A stretch of 64,000 bases of DNA from Planctomycetota bacterium (GCA_027493525.1 JAOSKN010000001.1:2294001-2358000); one strand, 5' to 3'; shown: positions 19,411-30,823, numbered from the stretch's first letter. Numbers and translations are program-made. Notes: generated by a model not told the origin, from the letters alone.

Positions 19411-19617
19411 GATCCGCCATCGGGCCGATCCCGCATCTTCCCTGCATGATTGAAGATAAGCACGCGGACTGCGTCAATTTTCCAGCCTCGCGCTTTCGGA
19501 AGCCGGGAGCCAGGAGCTAAGAGCAGCCCCGCTGCGTCGTCCATTCCACCCATGCGGCTTTCGGCGCGGTTCGATCCGCGCGCCGCGTTCACCCGCCATC
19601 CGAGGAGACTCCCCGCC

Positions 19618-21309
19618 GTGCCGCACCGCGCCACCCACCGCATGCTTTCGATGCTGCTGCTCGTTCTTTCCGGCTGGGCCGCCGGGCAGGAGCGCCCGAC
19701 GCCGGTGCGCCCGACGCCGGCTCCTGTACCGTCGAACCCGTTCGCGCTCAGCGCCCACGAAAGCGGCCGCCTGATGGCGGACTTTCAGGGCGAGGACGCC
19801 GAGAAGCGCGAGGCCGCCGCGCAGGCGTTCATCAAGGCCGGCGGGACGGTGCTGAACCTGATCCAGTCGCTGGAACGGAGCAAGACCCCCGAGGTCGCGC
19901 AGCGGGCCAAACAGGTGCGCGAGGAGATCGAGAAGAAGTCGGCCGAGCGCTTCAGCAACGCGCGGGCGCAGTTCTCGGCGGTCTACAAGGAAGGGTTGAC
20001 GAACGAGCGGCTGGAACTGCTCCTGAAGGACCTCAACGAGGGCATGTACTACATGGCCTCCGCGCAGCAGCGCCGCTCGATGATGGCGATGGCCAACCGG
20101 GCGCGGCAGGACCAGCAGCGGGTGGAGCGGGCGACGCAGGCGCTGGCGCACTTCGACAAACAACTCGCCGGCCCGCCGGAGGCGCAGGGCGTGCTGCGCG
20201 CGTCGGTCCAGTTCGAGCGCGCCAAGTGCCTGGCCGACCTGCGGCGGCACGCGGAGGCGCTCGCCGCCGCGGACGACGGGCTGAAGGCGCAGGAGGCCGT
20301 GGGCCGCCTCAAGCCGGCGCTTCTGCTTCAGATCGCCGACCTGCAGCGCGACCTGGGCGACGCCGAGAACTCGCTCGCCACGAACCTGCGCATCCTGAAC
20401 GAATGCCCCAAGAGCCTGGAAGTCCGCAACGCCTACGAGAACCTGATCACGTATTACGAGACCAATCAACAGGTCGACAAGCAGGTGGAGACGCTGAAGG
20501 CCTTCTGCGACGCCTTCCCGCTCGACCGCGCCGCGCAGGACATGCTCTTCCAGAGCCTCGATATTTTCTGGGAGCTTGACCAGAACTACCCGGCGGCGCT
20601 CGCCTTGGCCGCGTACATGCAGGAACGAATGGATGTCAGCCGGCATTCGGTGAACATCGGGCGCACGCTGGCGCTGGGCTACGAGTACGTCCAGCGCGAC
20701 TACCCGAAGGCCGCCGCGGAGTACAAGCGCCTGCTGAACATCTTCCCGGACATGGTCACGAAGGAACTTATCGACGGGGCGCTCAAGCGCGTCGAAGCCA
20801 AGCAGGCGGGAACCTTCCCCAAGCCTCCGGGCCCCGCTGAGGCCGGGCCGAAGGGCGCGCTGGGCAAGTTCCTCGCCGCGGTCGCCAAGAAGGACGAGGC
20901 GGGGCTCAAGGCCGTCACGCCCAAGCAGGTGGCCGAGGCCTACGGCTACGACCTGGAGCAGCTCGGCCCGGCGCTGGTCTTCAGCGACGTGGAGTTCCTG
21001 GAAGTGGTCAAGGACGAGCGGACCGGCATCACCGATATCCTGGTCAAGCAGTACCTGCCCGACCAGGTCGAACCGGTAAAGGTGCGTGTGGAGGCGATCG
21101 AGGAAGACGGGGCGTGGAAGATCGCATGGCCGCCGCCGGGCGAGTTCGAGGACGCGCCGATGGACGAGCCGGACGACGCGGAAGGCGAGAAGGAACCCGG
21201 CCCGCAGCCTCCCAAGGCCGCGCCGAAGCCGCCCAAGAAGGAAGGGAAGACCGGTACGGGCTTCGTGCTGCCGGACCAGATGCCGGAGGGGAAGAAAGAA
21301 AAGGAGTAA
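19618..21309 (+). CDS. secreted tetratricopeptide-like protein
   Basis: 563 residues from GTG 19618, preceded by GAGGAG ten bases upstream; Met at 19642 is an alternative. A signal sequence (LSMLLLVLSGWAAGQ) is followed by helical repeats of TPR character (ALAHFDKQLAG, AEALAAADDGLKAQEA, GDAENSLATNLRILNECP, DYPKAAAEYKRLLNIFPD). A small alpha/beta domain with a NTF2-like look follows (VFSDVEFLEVVKDERTGITD). The tail is charged and proline-rich. Likely a periplasmic scaffold; no enzyme motif. The downstream VOC gene starts six bases after the stop, so the two are co-transcribed. Confidence 0.65.
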   Translation: MPHRATHRMLSMLLLVLSGWAAGQERPTPVRPTPAPVPSNPFALSAHESGRLMADFQGEDAEKREAAAQAFIKAGGTVLNLIQSLERSKTPEVAQRAKQVREEIEKKSAERFSNARAQFSAVYKEGLTNERLELLLKDLNEGMYYMASAQQRRSMMAMANRARQDQQRVERATQALAHFDKQLAGPPEAQGVLRASVQFERAKCLADLRRHAEALAAADDGLKAQEAVGRLKPALLLQIADLQRDLGDAENSLATNLRILNECPKSLEVRNAYENLITYYETNQQVDKQVETLKAFCDAFPLDRAAQDMLFQSLDIFWELDQNYPAALALAAYMQERMDVSRHSVNIGRTLALGYEYVQRDYPKAAAEYKRLLNIFPDMVTKELIDGALKRVEAKQAGTFPKPPGPAEAGPKGALGKFLAAVAKKDEAGLKAVTPKQVAEAYGYDLEQLGPALVFSDVEFLEVVKDERTGITDILVKQYLPDQVEPVKVRVEAIEEDGAWKIAWPPPGEFEDAPMDEPDDAEGEKEPGPQPPKAAPKPPKKEGKTGTGFVLPDQMPEGKKEKE

Positions 21310-21314
21310 GAGAG

Positions 21315-21905
21315 ATGCGCGCGGGAGGCGACGGGTTGACGATCGACCATGTGGCGGTTTTGGTTAACGACCTGAAGGCCTTTGCCGCGACGCTTCCGCC
21401 GGAGTGCGAATCTGGCCCCGTCGAAGAACAGCCCACCGAAGGGACGCGCGAAGCGTACGTGACAAGCGGCGCGAGCCGTTCGGCTTCCCTGCTTTTAGTG
21501 GAACCGGTCGCCGAGGGACCGTATCGCCACGCGCTTCTCAAGCGCGGCGAAGGTCTGCATCATATCGGCCTCACCGTCCCGGACCTGGCCGCCTTCGGCA
21601 GGCGGCTCGAAGGCTCCGGCCTGTTTCTGCATCCCCGCTCGCTGCGAACGCAGTCTCGAGGCGCGCTGTGGGCCTGTCGGCCCGGCGTGCCGTTCCTGAT
21701 CGAAGTTCTCCAACACGAATCCGCGTCCGATGAAACCAGCGCTTTCGTGACGAACGTGCGGCTGCCGATCGAACGTCCGGGTCTTGAGATCGCACGCGGG
21801 ATCCTGGGCGAGTTCATCGCGCCAAGCGGCGACGGCAAGACGCGGCTGGACCTCACGGCTAACGGGAAGTGCTTCACGCTCGCCCTGCCCAACGCGCGCT
21901 CCTGA
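21315..21905 (+). CDS. VOC-superfamily protein, methylmalonyl-CoA-epimerase-like
   Basis: 196 residues. The first module has IDHVAVLVNDL and a second metal-type strand GEGLHHIGLTVPDLAAFGRRL, the pattern of methylmalonyl-CoA epimerase and glyoxalase I. LLLVEPVAEG supplies another typical strand. The C-terminal half diverges from standard epimerases (length usually about 135-140), so the substrate may differ. The ATG lies six bases after the upstream stop, with AAGGAG overlapping that stop. Confidence 0.65.
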   Translation: MRAGGDGLTIDHVAVLVNDLKAFAATLPPECESGPVEEQPTEGTREAYVTSGASRSASLLLVEPVAEGPYRHALLKRGEGLHHIGLTVPDLAAFGRRLEGSGLFLHPRSLRTQSRGALWACRPGVPFLIEVLQHESASDETSAFVTNVRLPIERPGLEIARGILGEFIAPSGDGKTRLDLTANGKCFTLALPNARS

Positions 21906-21986
21906 ATGACGGCCTGAGCCGCTCCATTTGATGCCGCCCCGATTCCTGGTACAACGATTCCGGTCGATAGACCAGGAGCCCCGGCC

Positions 21987-22814
21987 ATGCGCGCCATTCC
22001 CATCGTGAAGATGTCCGGCACCGGCAACGATTTCGTCATGGTGGACAACCGCGACGGGCTGCTGAAGGAGGCCGAGAAGTCCGCGTTCGTGCAGGCGGTC
22101 TGCCCGCGGCGCGTGAGCGCCGGGGCCGACGGCGCGATCCTGGTCGAACCGGCCGACAAGCCCGGCCACGACTTCCGCATGCGCTACTACAACGCCGACG
22201 GCGGCGAGGCCGAGATGTGCGGGAACGGGAGCCGCTGCATCGCCGTCTTCGCGTACAAGCTCGGCGCAGCCGGGCGCGCACAGAAGATCCAGACCGTCGC
22301 CGGGACGCTGCTGGCCTCGGTGCCCGAAGACGGCCGCTCCGCGAAGGTGCGCCTCTCCCAGCCCGGCGCGCTGGAGATCAAGGAGAACGTGGACATTCTG
22401 GGCGCCAAGCGCGACCTGTACTGCCTCAACACGGGCGTGCCTCACGCGATCGAGTTCTGCGACGACGTAAGCCGGATCGAGATCAAGCCGCGCGGCGCGG
22501 CGATCCGCTACCACGAGGTTTTCAAGCCCAAGGGCGCCAACGCGAACTTCGTCCAGTTGCTCGGGAAGAACGAGATCCGGCTGCGCACGTACGAGCGCGG
22601 CGTCGAGGACGAGACGCTGGCCTGCGGCACCGGCGCGACGGCCGCCGCCATCATTACGGGCCTGGTGCACGGCTACAAGAGCCCGGTCAAGGTCCACATC
22701 GCCAGCGGCGACGCGCTGACGATCCATTTCGAGCTGCAGGAAAAGACCAGCGCCCCGCCGCTGCTCGAAGGCGCGGTGAAGACGGTCTACAAGGGCGAGT
22801 TTTACTGGGCGTAG
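21987..22814 (+). CDS. dapF: diaminopimelate epimerase
   Basis: Converts LL- to meso-diaminopimelate for lysine and peptidoglycan synthesis, without cofactor. The two catalytic cysteines are Cys78 (NADGGEAEMCGNGSRC) and Cys213 (YERGVEDETLACGTGAT). Start MRAIPIVKMSGTGNDFVMVD is canonical, and the length of 275 fits. With alr at 58005 it indicates peptidoglycan precursor synthesis in this organism. Confidence 0.97.
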   Translation: MRAIPIVKMSGTGNDFVMVDNRDGLLKEAEKSAFVQAVCPRRVSAGADGAILVEPADKPGHDFRMRYYNADGGEAEMCGNGSRCIAVFAYKLGAAGRAQKIQTVAGTLLASVPEDGRSAKVRLSQPGALEIKENVDILGAKRDLYCLNTGVPHAIEFCDDVSRIEIKPRGAAIRYHEVFKPKGANANFVQLLGKNEIRLRTYERGVEDETLACGTGATAAAIITGLVHGYKSPVKVHIASGDALTIHFELQEKTSAPPLLEGAVKTVYKGEFYWA

Positions 22815-22872
22815 GAGCCTGTTGTTCGGAGTCCGGATACCGGCCCCGGTCCCCTTTCATGAGGAGCATCCC

Positions 22873-23724
22873 ATGGCGTTCAAGTTCACCGGTTTCGCCG
22901 ACGAGGCCACCAAGTCCCTCAAGGGCCAGATCGACGTGCTGAAGAAGGTCGGCTGGTCGGCCATCGAGACGCGGCTGGTGGAGGGCAAGAACTTCTGCGA
23001 CCTCAGCGACGCGGAGTTCGAGGCCGCCTGGGACACGCTCCAGTCGGCGGGGATCAAGATCGTCGGCTACGGGAGCCAGATCGCCAACTGGGGCCGGCCG
23101 ATCACGACCGACTTCGACGTGGACATCAACGAACTCGAACGGAACATCAAGCGCATGCGCAAGACGGGGACGAAGTTCATCCGCGTGATGAGCTACCCCA
23201 ACGCGAAGGAGCCGTGGCCCGAGGACAAATGGAAGGCCGAGGTCTTCCGGCGCCTGAAGGAACTCGCCGCGCGCGCCCGCGCCGCCGACATCATCCTGGT
23301 CCACGAGAACTGCAACGGGTACGGCGGCATCGGGCCGAAGCAGACGCTGGAGATGCTCGAGCAGGTGGACAACCCCGCGTTCAAGCTCGTCTTCGACACC
23401 GGCAACAACACGCTCCACGACCACGACCATGAGGCAACCTGGAAGTTCTACGACGCGGTCAAGGACCATGTCGTCCACGTGCACATCAAGGCCGGCAAGC
23501 CGGGCGCGGACGGCAAGTACGCCACCTGCTACCCCGACGAGGACCCGGTGCAGTTGAAGATCGTCAAGGACCTGAAGAAGCGCGGCTACGACGGCTACCT
23601 CAGCATCGAGCCGCACCTGAAGGCCGCCGTGCACGCCGGCAAGGACGTGGACGACGCCGCGGCCGCGACGGCCTGCTGGATCGACTACGCCAAGCGCATC
23701 GAGAAGCTGGCGGCGCGGGCGTAA
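22873..23724 (+). CDS. sugar phosphate isomerase/epimerase-like TIM-barrel protein
   Basis: 283 residues from ATG 22873 with GAGGAG upstream. AP-endonuclease-2/xylose-isomerase-like TIM barrel: metal-binding residues fit VHENCNGYGG (Glu), LVFDTGNNTLHDHD (Asp), HVVHVHIKAGKPG (His) and YLSIEPHL (Glu). These proteins isomerise or epimerise free or phosphorylated sugars and inositols. Substrate unknown. Followed by a 110-base hairpin repeat and the DUF59 gene. Confidence 0.82.
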   Translation: MAFKFTGFADEATKSLKGQIDVLKKVGWSAIETRLVEGKNFCDLSDAEFEAAWDTLQSAGIKIVGYGSQIANWGRPITTDFDVDINELERNIKRMRKTGTKFIRVMSYPNAKEPWPEDKWKAEVFRRLKELAARARAADIILVHENCNGYGGIGPKQTLEMLEQVDNPAFKLVFDTGNNTLHDHDHEATWKFYDAVKDHVVHVHIKAGKPGADGKYATCYPDEDPVQLKIVKDLKKRGYDGYLSIEPHLKAAVHAGKDVDDAAAATACWIDYAKRIEKLAARA

Positions 23725-23732
23725 GAGCCGTT

Positions 23733-23842
23733 TTCACCGCCGAGAGCGCAGAGCGCGCAGAGTTTTTCCCATGTGGAGAAATAATGAGGGGCGAATGGCT
23801 CACCTTCTCTTTCTCCGCGCCCTCTGCGTTCTCGGCGGTGAA
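23733..23842. repeat. long hairpin repeat of the CACAGAG family
   Basis: Arms 23733-23762 and 23813-23842 pair at 27 of 30 positions (TTCACCGCCGAGA / TTCTCGGCGGTGAA ends). They are separated by 50 unpaired bases. The same family lies between sufB and sufC. Confidence 0.75.
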
Positions 23843-23872
23843 TCCTGAAAGGGCTTACCTGGAGAGCGCGCC

Positions 23873-24184
23873 GTGGCTACCGTCGACGAGATGCGCGAGT
23901 CGCTGCGCGAGATCTTCGATCCGGAGATCCCGATCAATATTTTCGACCTCGGCCTGATCTACAAGATCGAGCAGCCCGAGGAGGGCAAGGTGGACGTCGA
24001 GATGACGCTCACCAACCCCGCCTGCCCGGTCGGCGACCAGTTGACGTCGAAGGTTCGCGAGGCCATCGGGAAACTCAACGGCGTCTCCAGCGTAAACGTG
24101 AAGCTGGTTTGGGAGCCGCCGTGGAACAAAGAGAAGATGACGTTCGAGGGGAAACTCCAGTTCAACATGTTGGGCTTCGAGTAG
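23873..24184 (+). CDS. DUF59/MIP18 family iron-sulfur assembly-associated protein
   Basis: 103 residues from GTG 23873 (GGAGAG upstream). DUF59 core: MRESLREIFDPEIPINIFDL, GLIYKIE, VEMTLTNPACPVGD and VKLVWEPPWN, with the conserved Cys in TNPACPVGD. DUF59 proteins (SufT, Cia2/MIP18, PaaD) help target Fe-S clusters. It precedes the Rrf2 regulator and suf genes on the same strand. With sufT it gives two DUF59 proteins at one locus. Confidence 0.88.
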   Translation: MATVDEMRESLREIFDPEIPINIFDLGLIYKIEQPEEGKVDVEMTLTNPACPVGDQLTSKVREAIGKLNGVSSVNVKLVWEPPWNKEKMTFEGKLQFNMLGFE

Positions 24185-24303
24185 CTTGCACAGGTGCCTT
24201 TGGTCGCTCCCGGCGACTTGTCGACACCGTCCAGGTATTTGTATAACTAAATAAATGTACAAGGATTATGGATTGAGTCCGGCAAACCGGTGCGTTTCGA
24301 CTC

Positions 24304-24333
24304 CAGGACCTATTACGGATAATTGGTGTCCTG
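24304..24333 (+). promoter_or_regulatory. candidate operator/promoter for the Rrf2-suf operon
   Basis: An inverted repeat, CAGGAC (24304-24309) with GTCCTG (24328-24333), brackets a -10-like GATAAT (24318-24323), about 105 bases before the Rrf2 start. A second imperfect repeat with TTGTA/TACAA ends lies at about 24239-24262. Either could be the autoregulatory site; no -35 is convincing. Confidence 0.35.
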
Positions 24334-24436
24334 ATTCTCTTGATTGCCGCACAGGTTTCGGCTACCATGACTCATGGAGTGGGGGCTCGTACCGGCCGTC
24401 GGTTCGGCGGCGAACCCGTATTCAAGGGAGTCCGTC

Positions 24437-24931
24437 GTGAGATATACGCAAAGCACCGAGTGGGCGCTGGACAGCCTCTTCTTCATCGCCGCGCACGGCG
24501 ACCGGCAGGATTTCTCGGTCGAGGAGATCGCGAAGGCGCAGCAGGTTTCGCCATCGTACCTCGCCAAGATCTTCCAACAGTTGACGAAAGCGGGGATCCT
24601 GCGCTCGCACCGCGGCGCGAAGGGCGGGTACTCGCTGGGGCGCCTGCCGGAACAGATCACGCTGCTGGACGTGGCGACGGTCTGCGAGGGTTCGATCCCG
24701 CTGTACGACTGCAACGCGCCGGCGAAGAGCTGCTCGCTGGGGGCGAAGTGCCTGATCCTGAGCACGTTCCGCGAGGCCGAGCGGCGCATGCAGGAGACGC
24801 TCAACGGCGTCACGCTGCAGGATCTGGTGGAGAGCATGCGGCGGAACATGAGCCAGGCGACATGGCTGGGCGTCGAGGGCGCGCCCGCCGGCCGCCCCGC
24901 CGAGGCCTCCGCGCCCGCGCGCAAGAACTGA
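24437..24931 (+). CDS. Rrf2-family Fe-S-sensing transcriptional regulator (IscR/SufR-like)
   Basis: 164 residues from GTG 24437 ([16 protein letters not shown]), with AGGGAG six bases upstream. Rrf2 winged helix: [40 protein letters not shown]. Cys92, Cys99 and Cys105 ([15 protein letters not shown]) sit where IscR holds its cluster, though the first spacing is six rather than five. It likely senses Fe-S status and represses or activates the suf operon, whose first gene starts ten bases after its stop. Confidence 0.9.
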   Translation: MRYTQSTEWALDSLFFIAAHGDRQDFSVEEIAKAQQVSPSYLAKIFQQLTKAGILRSHRGAKGGYSLGRLPEQITLLDVATVCEGSIPLYDCNAPAKSCSLGAKCLILSTFREAERRMQETLNGVTLQDLVESMRRNMSQATWLGVEGAPAGRPAEASAPARKN

Positions 24932-24941
24932 GGACGCCGAG

Positions 24942-26390
<1,449 letters not shown>

Positions 26391-26393
26391 ACG

Positions 26394-26515
26394 GCAAACG
26401 GCCCGCCACGGAGACACGGAGGGCTCGGAGGACCGCGGAGATTCCCAGAGGTTTACACCCCAATGTTCCTCTGTGGTCCTTCGCGTTCTCTGCGCCTCCG
26501 CGGTAAAGCCGTTTG
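26394..26515. repeat. CACAGAG-type hairpin repeat inside the suf operon
   Basis: Fills the sufB-sufC spacer. The left arm has CCACGGAGACACGGAGG and GGACCGCGGAG; the right arm has CCTCTGTGGTCC and CTCCGCGG. The arms pair imperfectly over about 40 bases. It may fold in the mRNA and affect relative SufB and SufC output. Confidence 0.65.
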
Positions 26516-26543
26516 AAGTAGTTCACGAGGAAAGCGAGGAAGC

Positions 26544-27305
<762 letters not shown>

Positions 27306-27357
27306 GAATGGCTCGTCCCGCGGGCGTCCCGCCCGCAAGACCGTGCAGCAGAGGCGA

Positions 27358-28704
27358 ATGACGACGATGCGCGTACTGAAGGAAGATCCCGAGGCCCTGC
27401 TCTCCCGCTTCGCCGCTTTCGAGAGCGGGCTGAACGGGGCGAAGACGGCGTGGGCGCACGAGCTGCGCCGCGCGGGGCTGGGACACGCCCGCGAGCTGGG
27501 CATCCCCACCACCCGCAACGAGGAATGGCGCTACACCAACGTCGCGCGCCTGGCGAAGGACGCCTTCGAGCTGGCCGCGCCGGCGCCCGTGGCCCCCGAA
27601 GCGCTCAAGCCGTTCGGCTTCTCCGGCCTCGGCGGCCCGCGGCTCGTCTTCGTCAACGGGCACTTCGACGCGCAGCTTTCTTCGGCCGGCGAGCTGCCCA
27701 AGGGCGTCGTCGCCGAGAGCCTGAAGGCGCGCATCGCCGCCGGGGACGCGCGCGTCCAGGCGCACCTGGGCCGGTACGCGCGGCAGGCCGAGCATCCCTT
27801 CGTGGCGCTCAACACCGCGTTCCTGCTCGACGGCGCGTTCGTCTTCGTCCCCAAGGGCGTCCAGGCCGAAGCGCCCATCCATCTGCTTTTCGTCACGACG
27901 GAATCCGCCGCGCCGGCGGTGAGCCATCCGCGCAACCTGCTGGTTTTCGAAGACGGCGCGCGCGCCCAGGTCGTCGAGCATTACGCGGGACTTTCCGGCG
28001 GCGCGTACTTCACCAACGCCGTCACCGAAGCGGCCGTGGGCGCGGGCGCGAACGTGGACCACACCAAGCTCCAGCAGGAGAGCCTGGAGGCCACGCACAT
28101 CGCCAGCGCCGAGATCCGCCTGGCGCGCGACGCCCGCTACGCGAACCATTCGATCTCGCTCGGCGGCAAGCTGACGCGCAACGACGTCAACGCGAAGCTG
28201 GACGGCGAGCGCGTCGAGTGCACGGTCAACGGGTTCTACATCGCCAACGCCGCGCAGCACGTGGACAATCACACGATCGTGGACCACGCGCAGCCTCACG
28301 GGCGCAGCTACGAGGTCTACAAGGGCGTGATGGACGACGAGGCCGTCGCGGTCTTCAACGGCAAGATCTTCGTCCGCCCCGGCGCGCAGAAGACCGACGC
28401 GAAGCAGGACAACAAGCACCTGCTGCTCTCGCGCGCGGCGGAGGTCCAGACCAAGCCGCAGCTCGAGATTTTCGCCGACGACGTGAAGTGCACGCACGGC
28501 GCGACCGTGGGGCAACTCGACAAGAACGCGCTCTTCTACCTGCGCGCGCGCGGGATCGGGCGCGGCGAGGCGCTGCGGCTCCTTACGCTGGCTTTCGCCG
28601 AGGACGTGCTGAAAGAGATCGGCCACGAGGCGCTGCGCGCGGACGTGGCCGAGCGCGTGCACCGGCGCATGGAAGCGACCACCGCCCTGCGCTCGGGCGC
28701 GTGA
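27358..28704 (+). CDS. sufD: Fe-S cluster assembly protein SufD
   Basis: 448 residues from ATG 27358 (Met at 27367 also possible). Partner of SufB and SufC. The N-terminal helical part (IPTTRNEEWRYTNVARL) and C-terminal beta-helix (ECTVNGFYIANAAQHVDNHT, KTDAKQDNKHLLLS, DDVKCTHGATVGQLDKNALF) are classic SufD. The conserved His is in VKCTHGATVGQLD. The open frame extends upstream to 27271 without homology. Confidence 0.95.
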   Translation: MTTMRVLKEDPEALLSRFAAFESGLNGAKTAWAHELRRAGLGHARELGIPTTRNEEWRYTNVARLAKDAFELAAPAPVAPEALKPFGFSGLGGPRLVFVNGHFDAQLSSAGELPKGVVAESLKARIAAGDARVQAHLGRYARQAEHPFVALNTAFLLDGAFVFVPKGVQAEAPIHLLFVTTESAAPAVSHPRNLLVFEDGARAQVVEHYAGLSGGAYFTNAVTEAAVGAGANVDHTKLQQESLEATHIASAEIRLARDARYANHSISLGGKLTRNDVNAKLDGERVECTVNGFYIANAAQHVDNHTIVDHAQPHGRSYEVYKGVMDDEAVAVFNGKIFVRPGAQKTDAKQDNKHLLLSRAAEVQTKPQLEIFADDVKCTHGATVGQLDKNALFYLRARGIGRGEALRLLTLAFAEDVLKEIGHEALRADVAERVHRRMEATTALRSGA

Positions 28705-28736
28705 GGGTTCGGCGCCGAATAAGAAGGAAGCGGGCC

Positions 28737-29189
28737 ATGGCGGACCTCGACGAGCTGTACCAGGAAGTGATCTTCGACCACAGCAAGAAGCCGCGGAACT
28801 GCCGCAAGCTGGAGCATCCCACGTGCGACGCCGGCGGCCACAACCCGCTCTGCGGCGACCGCATCCATGTCTACCTGGAGCTGGACGGCGAGACGATCAA
28901 GGACGTCGCGTTCGAGGGCAAGGGCTGCGCGATCTCGACGGCCTCCGCTTCGATGATGACCGCCGCCGTGAAAGGGAAGACGAGGGCCGAGGCGCGCGCG
29001 CTGGCAAGCGATTTCGTCGGGATGGTCACCGACGCGCCAGCGGCCGCCGAGCTGTCCGAGCGGCTCGGCAAGCTCAACGTCTTCTCCGGCGTGAAGAAGT
29101 TTCCCGTCCGCGTGAAGTGCGCGAGCCTCGCCTGGCGCACGCTCGAGGCCGCGCTGGACGAGCGGCAGACTGAGGTAAGCACGGAATAG
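28737..29189 (+). CDS. sufU: SufU-type Fe-S scaffold/sulfurtransferase
   Basis: 150 residues from ATG 28737, with AAGGAAG upstream. Zn/Fe ligands Cys39 and Asp41 (NPLCGD), Cys64 (GKGCAISTAS) and Cys128 (RVKCASLAW) match B. subtilis SufU in spacing, including the insertion between the second and third cysteines that distinguishes SufU from IscU. SufU accepts persulfide from SufS; sufS, usually next to sufU, is absent here. Confidence 0.93.
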   Translation: MADLDELYQEVIFDHSKKPRNCRKLEHPTCDAGGHNPLCGDRIHVYLELDGETIKDVAFEGKGCAISTASASMMTAAVKGKTRAEARALASDFVGMVTDAPAAAELSERLGKLNVFSGVKKFPVRVKCASLAWRTLEAALDERQTEVSTE

Positions 29190-29192
29190 AAG

Positions 29193-29228
29193 GGCTGAAG
29201 CATGAATTGATGAAGCGTTGCTTCAGCC
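29193..29228 (+). other. stem-loop between sufU and sufT
   Basis: A perfect 10-bp stem, GGCTGAAGCA (29193-29202) with TGCTTCAGCC (29219-29228), and a 16-base loop. It is followed by TTCATCCTTCATCCATC but no U-run. Likely an intra-operon processing or stability element rather than a full terminator. Confidence 0.5.
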
Positions 29229-29278
29229 TTCACATTTCATCCTTCATCCATCTTGTCAGCAGGTCATGGGAAGCGCCG

Positions 29279-29827
29279 ATGGCTCGTGAGGCGATCGAAC
29301 TGACGCGCGACTGCCCGGTGGTGCTGATCCCCAGCGGCTTCAGCACGGGGCTGCCGAAGGGCACCAAGGTCACGCTGATGCAGTCGCTCGGCGGCACGCA
29401 CACCGTCCTGACCGAGCACGGGCAGATGGTCCGCATCGGCACAAGCGATGCCGACGCGCTGGGCCTGGAAGTGGAGGCCGCGCCGGATGCCGGCGCCGCG
29501 CCGCCCGCAAACGCAAGCGAACTGAAGGAGCGGGTCTTCGAACGCCTGCGCACCGTCTACGACCCCGAAGTGCCGGTAAACGTGGTCGAATTGGGCCTCG
29601 TCTACGACTGCAAGATTGAGGCGCTGGACGGCGGCTACGACGTGAAGATCGACATGACGCTCACCGCGCCGGGCTGCGGCATGGGCGACGTGCTCCGCCG
29701 CGACGCCCTGCAGCGCGTGCAGGAACTCCCCGGCGTGAAGCAGGCCGACGTCCGCATCGTGCTCGACCCGCCGTGGGAGAAGGGCATGATGTCGGAAGCC
29801 GCGCGCTTGCAGCTCGGGATGTTCTGA
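29279..29827 (+). CDS. sufT: Fe-S cluster assembly protein SufT
   Basis: 182 residues from ATG 29279 (GGAAG upstream). The N-terminal SufT extension (TRDCPVVLIPSGFSTGLPKG, MQSLGGTHTVLTEHG, RIGTSDADALG) precedes a DUF59 domain (DPEVPVNVVELGLVYDCKIE, MTLTAPGCGMGD, LDPPWEKGMMSEAA). The conserved Cys is in APGCGMGD. SufT supports Fe-S cluster maturation of target proteins. Last gene of the operon. Confidence 0.93.
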   Translation: MAREAIELTRDCPVVLIPSGFSTGLPKGTKVTLMQSLGGTHTVLTEHGQMVRIGTSDADALGLEVEAAPDAGAAPPANASELKERVFERLRTVYDPEVPVNVVELGLVYDCKIEALDGGYDVKIDMTLTAPGCGMGDVLRRDALQRVQELPGVKQADVRIVLDPPWEKGMMSEAARLQLGMF

Positions 29828-29854
29828 GGAAGAGGCGGCGCCCTTGCAGGCCGC

Positions 29855-30823
29855 TCAGGTCGGCGTCTTGCGCGCAAGGTCTTCCATGGCCGCGAAGAGC
29901 GCTTGCCTCTCCCCGGGATACTCGTCGTGCTGCGCGGGCAAGGCCATCAGATCCTGCAGCAGCCCGATGTCTTCAAACGATCCGAGTTCGCAGAGCAAGC
30001 GCAGCGCCCGGAAACGGATCTCCGGCGAAGCGTTCGCCTGCTCGCTGCGCATGCGCTCGGCCGCCATCGCGCGGTAATACGGTGCCCGGAACAGGTGCTC
30101 GAAGCTTTCCAAAACGCCATCGAGAAGCCTCTGCTCGACCCTCCAGCGCCAAGCCAGGTGCGTATAGCCGAAGGCGTAGGGATGTTCTGCACGCGTATAG
30201 AAGTCCATAATAGGAAAGGGTGCTGCCAAACTCAGGCCGCCACGCAAAGGCGCAACTTTTACAGGCAAATTGGGCTCCTGTATTTTCTTATACAGTTCGC
30301 CGAGGACTGCGCGTTGCAGATAGGAATCCAAGCGGTGGAACAGGGCGATGCTCTGCTCAAGGTCCACCTCCCCCATGGGAATGCGCAGAAACCTGAGCCA
30401 GGCGGTGTTCAAATCCGCGAGCGTTTGGTCGATGGCGAGCAGGCTCTTGGAGAACTGCTCCAACTCATCGAACGCCGTATTGCATGCCGGGGCCTTCACC
30501 GACGCCTGAATCTCCTGTGCAGCCATACGCTTCAAGATGCGACCGACGCGGAGATGCGCATCGGCTGCATTCTTGACGCTGGTCCTGTCCTTCGGACCCA
30601 GGTGGTGGTGAACCAGAATCGCCCGCGTTTCCAGCTTGAGAGCGACGCGCAGGGGAAACCGCGCTTCAAGCTGACCTTCGGGCGCGCCGCGATACCGTTC
30701 CAGCAGGTAATCGAAGACTCTGCACCGCGCCGCGGCGTAGGCTGCCTCGCCCGCGGCCTGCGCCTCCGTCAGCTTTGCCCGGCGCGCGAGCCAATCCTCG
30801 TAGAGGGTCGGACCCATAGGCAC
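29855..30823 (-). CDS. hypothetical protein, helical, HEAT-like C-terminus
   Basis: 322 residues, not recognised. No signal peptide or transmembrane helix. Predicted largely alpha-helical. The last 70 residues (PEIRFRALRLLCELGSFEDIGLL, LFAAMEDLARKT) resemble one or two HEAT-type repeats. A middle segment FPLRVALKLETRAILVHHHLG is hydrophobic and conserved-looking. The base composition is somewhat less GC-rich than its neighbours. Convergent with sufT, 27 bases apart. Confidence 0.55.
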   Translation of the reverse strand: MPMGPTLYEDWLARRAKLTEAQAAGEAAYAAARCRVFDYLLERYRGAPEGQLEARFPLRVALKLETRAILVHHHLGPKDRTSVKNAADAHLRVGRILKRMAAQEIQASVKAPACNTAFDELEQFSKSLLAIDQTLADLNTAWLRFLRIPMGEVDLEQSIALFHRLDSYLQRAVLGELYKKIQEPNLPVKVAPLRGGLSLAAPFPIMDFYTRAEHPYAFGYTHLAWRWRVEQRLLDGVLESFEHLFRAPYYRAMAAERMRSEQANASPEIRFRALRLLCELGSFEDIGLLQDLMALPAQHDEYPGERQALFAAMEDLARKTPT

